DNA from: an uncultured Chthoniobacterales bacterium | Lineage (GTDB): Bacteria > Verrucomicrobiota > Verrucomicrobiia > Chthoniobacterales > CAKUMP01 | Assembly: GCA_934667795.1 (NCBI GenBank) | Contig: CAKUMP010000097.1 | Coordinates: 1 to 8,187 of the forward strand | Direction: 5' to 3' | Length of the DNA stretch: 8,187 nt | Part shown: in pieces, positions 5,714 through 8,187 of the stretch | Layout: each line of letters begins with the position of its first letter | How positions within the stretch are numbered: the first letter of the stretch is position 1 | Position numbers and translations under genes: made by a program | The notes under the pieces: generated by a model | Database searches by the model: none | What the model was told of the DNA's origin: nothing | Seen by the model: only the letters and a program-made list of their open reading frames with translations

Positions 5714-8187
5714 TTGAACAAGAGTGAAAACAGGACGGGCGCTTTCGTGTCAGGAGATTTTGTTGCTTCGTTAAAAAATGTTCGATTGCATTATAGGAAA
5801 ACGGAAGCATTGCGGGATATTTCGTTGGAAATTCCTGCTGGTTGTATGGCGGGGTTGATTGGGCCGGATGGGGTGGGGAAATCGAGTATGTTGTCGCTGA
5901 TTGCTGGAGCAAAAAGGATTCAGCAGGGGGAGGTTCAGGTGTTGGGTGGGGATATGCGGGATAAGGAGTTCCGGAGAAAAGTTTGTCCGCGTATCGCTTA
6001 TATGCCGCAAGGGTTAGGGAAAAATCTCTACATGACACTTTCGGTGCAGGAAAACATAGAGTTTTTTGGACGCTTATTTGCGCATGACAGACGTGAAATG
6101 GAGATGCGGATGGAGCGTTTGTTGCGTGCAACAGGATTAGCCTCATTTAAGGACCGACCGGCGGGAAAACTTTCCGGCGGGATGAAACAAAAACTGGGAC
6201 TCTGTTGCGCGTTGATTCACGAGCCGGACTTTTTGCTGCTCGATGAACCGACTACCGGGGTGGATCCTTTGTCGCGTCGGCAGTTCTGGGAGTTGATCGA
6301 GGAGTTGCGGAAAGAACATCAGGAGATGAGTGTGCTGGTCGCAACCGCGTATATGGAAGAAGCTGAGCGCTTCAGTTGGCTCGCAGCAATGAATGCTGGG
6401 CAGGTGCTGGCCACTGGTACGCCACAGGAATTGATGCAGCAAACTTCCAGTAAAAACCTCGACGCCGCATTCATTGCCCTCCTTCCCGAAGAAAATAAAC
6501 AACATCATCGCGACCTTTCCCGGTTGCCAAAACGAAATGCTACCTCAAATGAAATCGCAATCGAAGCCCATGAACTGACGATGCGTTTCGGCAATTTTAC
6601 CGCAGTCGATAATGTTTCTTTTGAAATCAAGCGCGGCGAAATTTTTGGTTTCCTGGGTTCCAACGGGTGCGGAAAAACGACCACGATGAAAATGCTGACC
6701 GGGTTGCTGGAACCCTCCGAAGGCGATGCCCTTTTATTCGGGCATTCTGTGGACCCACGCGATATGGCCATTCGGTCACGTGTCGGGTATATGACACAGG
6801 CGTTCTCGCTGTATCAGGAATTGACCGTGGAACAAAATCTGGTTCTTCATGCAAAATTGTTTGGAATGCCTGCTAACGAAATCCCGGCACGTGTAGAGGT
6901 GATGTGCCAGCGATTCGGCTTGTCCGATATTCTGGACGTTTTGCCCGAATCCTTACCGCTCGGCCAAAGACAAAGATTGTCCCTGGCGGTGGCTATGATC
7001 CATAAACCGGATCTGTTGATTTTAGACGAGCCTACGTCAGGCGTGGACCCGATCGCGCGCGACAGTTTTTGGGAAATTTTGATTCATCTTGCGCGGGAAG
7101 AAAAAGTGACGCTGTTTATTTCCACACATTTTATGAATGAAGCGGAGCGGTGCGATCGGATTTCCTTGATGCATGCGGGGAAAGTTCTGGTGACCGATAC
7201 TCCGGAAAATCTGATGCAGGAAAATGGCGGAAGAACGCTGGAAGATGCTTTTATCGATTACCTTTCCGAGGTGGTGGAGGAAGAAAAACGCGACATGGAA
7301 CCGTTGTCGAAAATTTATTCAAATGCTCCCGTCGAGGTGTCCGCGAAAAAATCGATTGGAGAAAAATTTTCTGAATGGGCGGGTGGTTTTTTTCAATGGA
7401 AGCGCATGTTGGGATATTTATTCTGCGAGGGGCTGGAGTTGAGAAGAGACCCGGTGCGATTGGTGATGGCCGCGCTGGGGAGCGTGATTCTGATGCTGGT
7501 GCTGGGCTACGGAATGAGTATGGATGTGGAAGATCTGCGGTTTGCCGTGATGGATCGCGACCAGTCCACAGCGAGTCGGGATTACATTTCAAGCCTGAGC
7601 GGATCGCGCTATTTTCTGGAGCAGATTCCGATATTAAGTGATGTGGATATGGACCATCGCATGCGCTCGGGCGAGTTAAGTCTGGCAATAGAAATCCCTT
7701 CCAACTTCGCGGTGGATATGGCACGCGGACGCCCCGTGGAAATTGGAGCGTGGATTGATGGCTCCATGCCATCCAGGGCAGAGACCATTCGTGGCTATGT
7801 CCAGGGGATTCATCTGCACTGGATGGAAACACGTCTGCAGAATTTCATGGATATTTATGCCGGGCGCGGGCTGACAAATGTGGAAATCCGTTATCGTTAT
7901 AACCCGGACGTTTTAAGTACACCTGCGATGGTGCCTGCGGTGATTCCGTTATTGTTGTTGTTGCTCCCTGCGATCCTGACCGCACTTTCTGTGGTCCGGG
8001 AAAAAGAACTGGGCTCGATTGTGAATTTATATGTGACGCCCGTGACCCGTCTGGAGTTCTTTTTTGGAAAACAAATCCCTTATCTGGTGTTAGGGATGCT
8101 GAATTTTGTCCTGCTGACCGTACTGGCAATTTATGTGTTTAAGGTTCCACTAACTGGAAGTTTGCTTGCGTTAAGTGTAGCCGCATT
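5714..8187 (+). CDS. rbbA: RbbA/YhiH-type ABC transporter, two ATPase domains fused to an ABC-2 permease (3' end outside window)
   Basis: Partial: 824 codons with no stop before the edge; E. coli RbbA is about 911 aa, so roughly 90 residues are missing. NBD1: Walker A GPDGVGKS (50-57), signature LSGGM (153-157), Walker B DE at 177-178. NBD2: Walker A GSNGCGKT (315-322), signature-like LPLGQRQ (414-420), Walker B DE at 438-439, H-loop H472. NBD1 has A212 where the H-loop His belongs. The permease part begins near 570: membrane segment 582-601, an extracytoplasmic domain containing RYFLEQ and DGSMPSRAET, then VPAVIPLLLLLLP (740-752), VREKELGSI (761-769) and a third segment (788-809). These motifs match RbbA as recalled. 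The frame opens at 5696 without an early ATG. TTG 5714 (GGGAG 12 nt upstream) gives the E. coli-like N-terminal length; GTG 5747 is the alternative. With YhiI it should form an export system. The ribosome-binding role reported for E. coli RbbA cannot be judged here. Confidence 0.92.
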   Translation, partial: MNKSENRTGAFVSGDFVASLKNVRLHYRKTEALRDISLEIPAGCMAGLIGPDGVGKSSMLSLIAGAKRIQQGEVQVLGGDMRDKEFRRKVCPRIAYMPQGLGKNLYMTLSVQENIEFFGRLFAHDRREMEMRMERLLRATGLASFKDRPAGKLSGGMKQKLGLCCALIHEPDFLLLDEPTTGVDPLSRRQFWELIEELRKEHQEMSVLVATAYMEEAERFSWLAAMNAGQVLATGTPQELMQQTSSKNLDAAFIALLPEENKQHHRDLSRLPKRNATSNEIAIEAHELTMRFGNFTAVDNVSFEIKRGEIFGFLGSNGCGKTTTMKMLTGLLEPSEGDALLFGHSVDPRDMAIRSRVGYMTQAFSLYQELTVEQNLVLHAKLFGMPANEIPARVEVMCQRFGLSDILDVLPESLPLGQRQRLSLAVAMIHKPDLLILDEPTSGVDPIARDSFWEILIHLAREEKVTLFISTHFMNEAERCDRISLMHAGKVLVTDTPENLMQENGGRTLEDAFIDYLSEVVEEEKRDMEPLSKIYSNAPVEVSAKKSIGEKFSEWAGGFFQWKRMLGYLFCEGLELRRDPVRLVMAALGSVILMLVLGYGMSMDVEDLRFAVMDRDQSTASRDYISSLSGSRYFLEQIPILSDVDMDHRMRSGELSLAIEIPSNFAVDMARGRPVEIGAWIDGSMPSRAETIRGYVQGIHLHWMETRLQNFMDIYAGRGLTNVEIRYRYNPDVLSTPAMVPAVIPLLLLLLPAILTALSVVREKELGSIVNLYVTPVTRLEFFFGKQIPYLVLGMLNFVLLTVLAIYVFKVPLTGSLLALSVAA

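Noticed and set aside
7251..7832. Minus-strand open frame (193 codons) opposite the RbbA-like gene
   Set aside because: Fully overlapped by the conserved ABC protein frame; its composition is Pro/Ser/Arg-rich without motifs, so it is a shadow frame.

Overview
The window reads as chromosomal DNA of a Gram-negative bacterium. It carries a periplasmic adaptor protein of an inner-membrane ABC system, an ammonium transporter with a cleavable signal peptide, and a sigma-54-type promoter. Intergenic repeats are abundant: palindromic REP-like elements, ACCACA/TACAC arrays and a short GGACAGT tandem. This reminds me of environmental lineages such as the PVC superphylum (for example Kiritimatiellota) or deltaproteobacteria, but the sequence does not settle the phylum, and the guess rests on repeat style only.

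Layout. Positions 1-431 hold no gene. They contain a truncated REP-like repeat (1-88), a 17-bp tandem repeat, a weak possible terminator and a well-spaced sigma-54 promoter (343-358). Positions 432-2137 are a two-gene nitrogen operon: an Amt ammonium channel followed by its PII regulator (amt-glnK). Convergent to it, with a 6-bp gap, is a 573-aa protein on the minus strand made of two tandem carbon-nitrogen hydrolase (nitrilase) domains. Its N-terminal copy has lost all three catalytic positions, and its C-terminal copy keeps Glu and Cys but has Arg where the catalytic Lys is expected.

Positions 3866-4555 are a 690-bp divergent intergenic region built from concentric inverted repeats. An outer pair of ACCACA-type arrays runs up to the start codons of both flanking genes, and an inner REP-like pair sits near the centre. 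Downstream on the plus strand lie a HlyD-type membrane fusion protein (YhiI-like, complete) and the first 824 codons of an RbbA/YhiH-type protein (ABC-ABC-permease fusion), which runs off the right edge. A YhhJ-like ABC-2 permease would be expected just outside the window.

How the genes work together. Amt imports ammonium, and PII is expected to gate Amt and sense nitrogen status; the sigma-54 promoter fits nitrogen-limitation control. The hydrolase-like protein may release or use amide nitrogen, but its link to the operon is only proximity. YhiI and RbbA form an envelope export module unrelated to nitrogen. The most notable observations are the degenerate tandem nitrilase, the concentric inverted repeats that give both divergent genes homologous leaders, and the built-in asymmetry of the two ATP sites of the RbbA-like protein.
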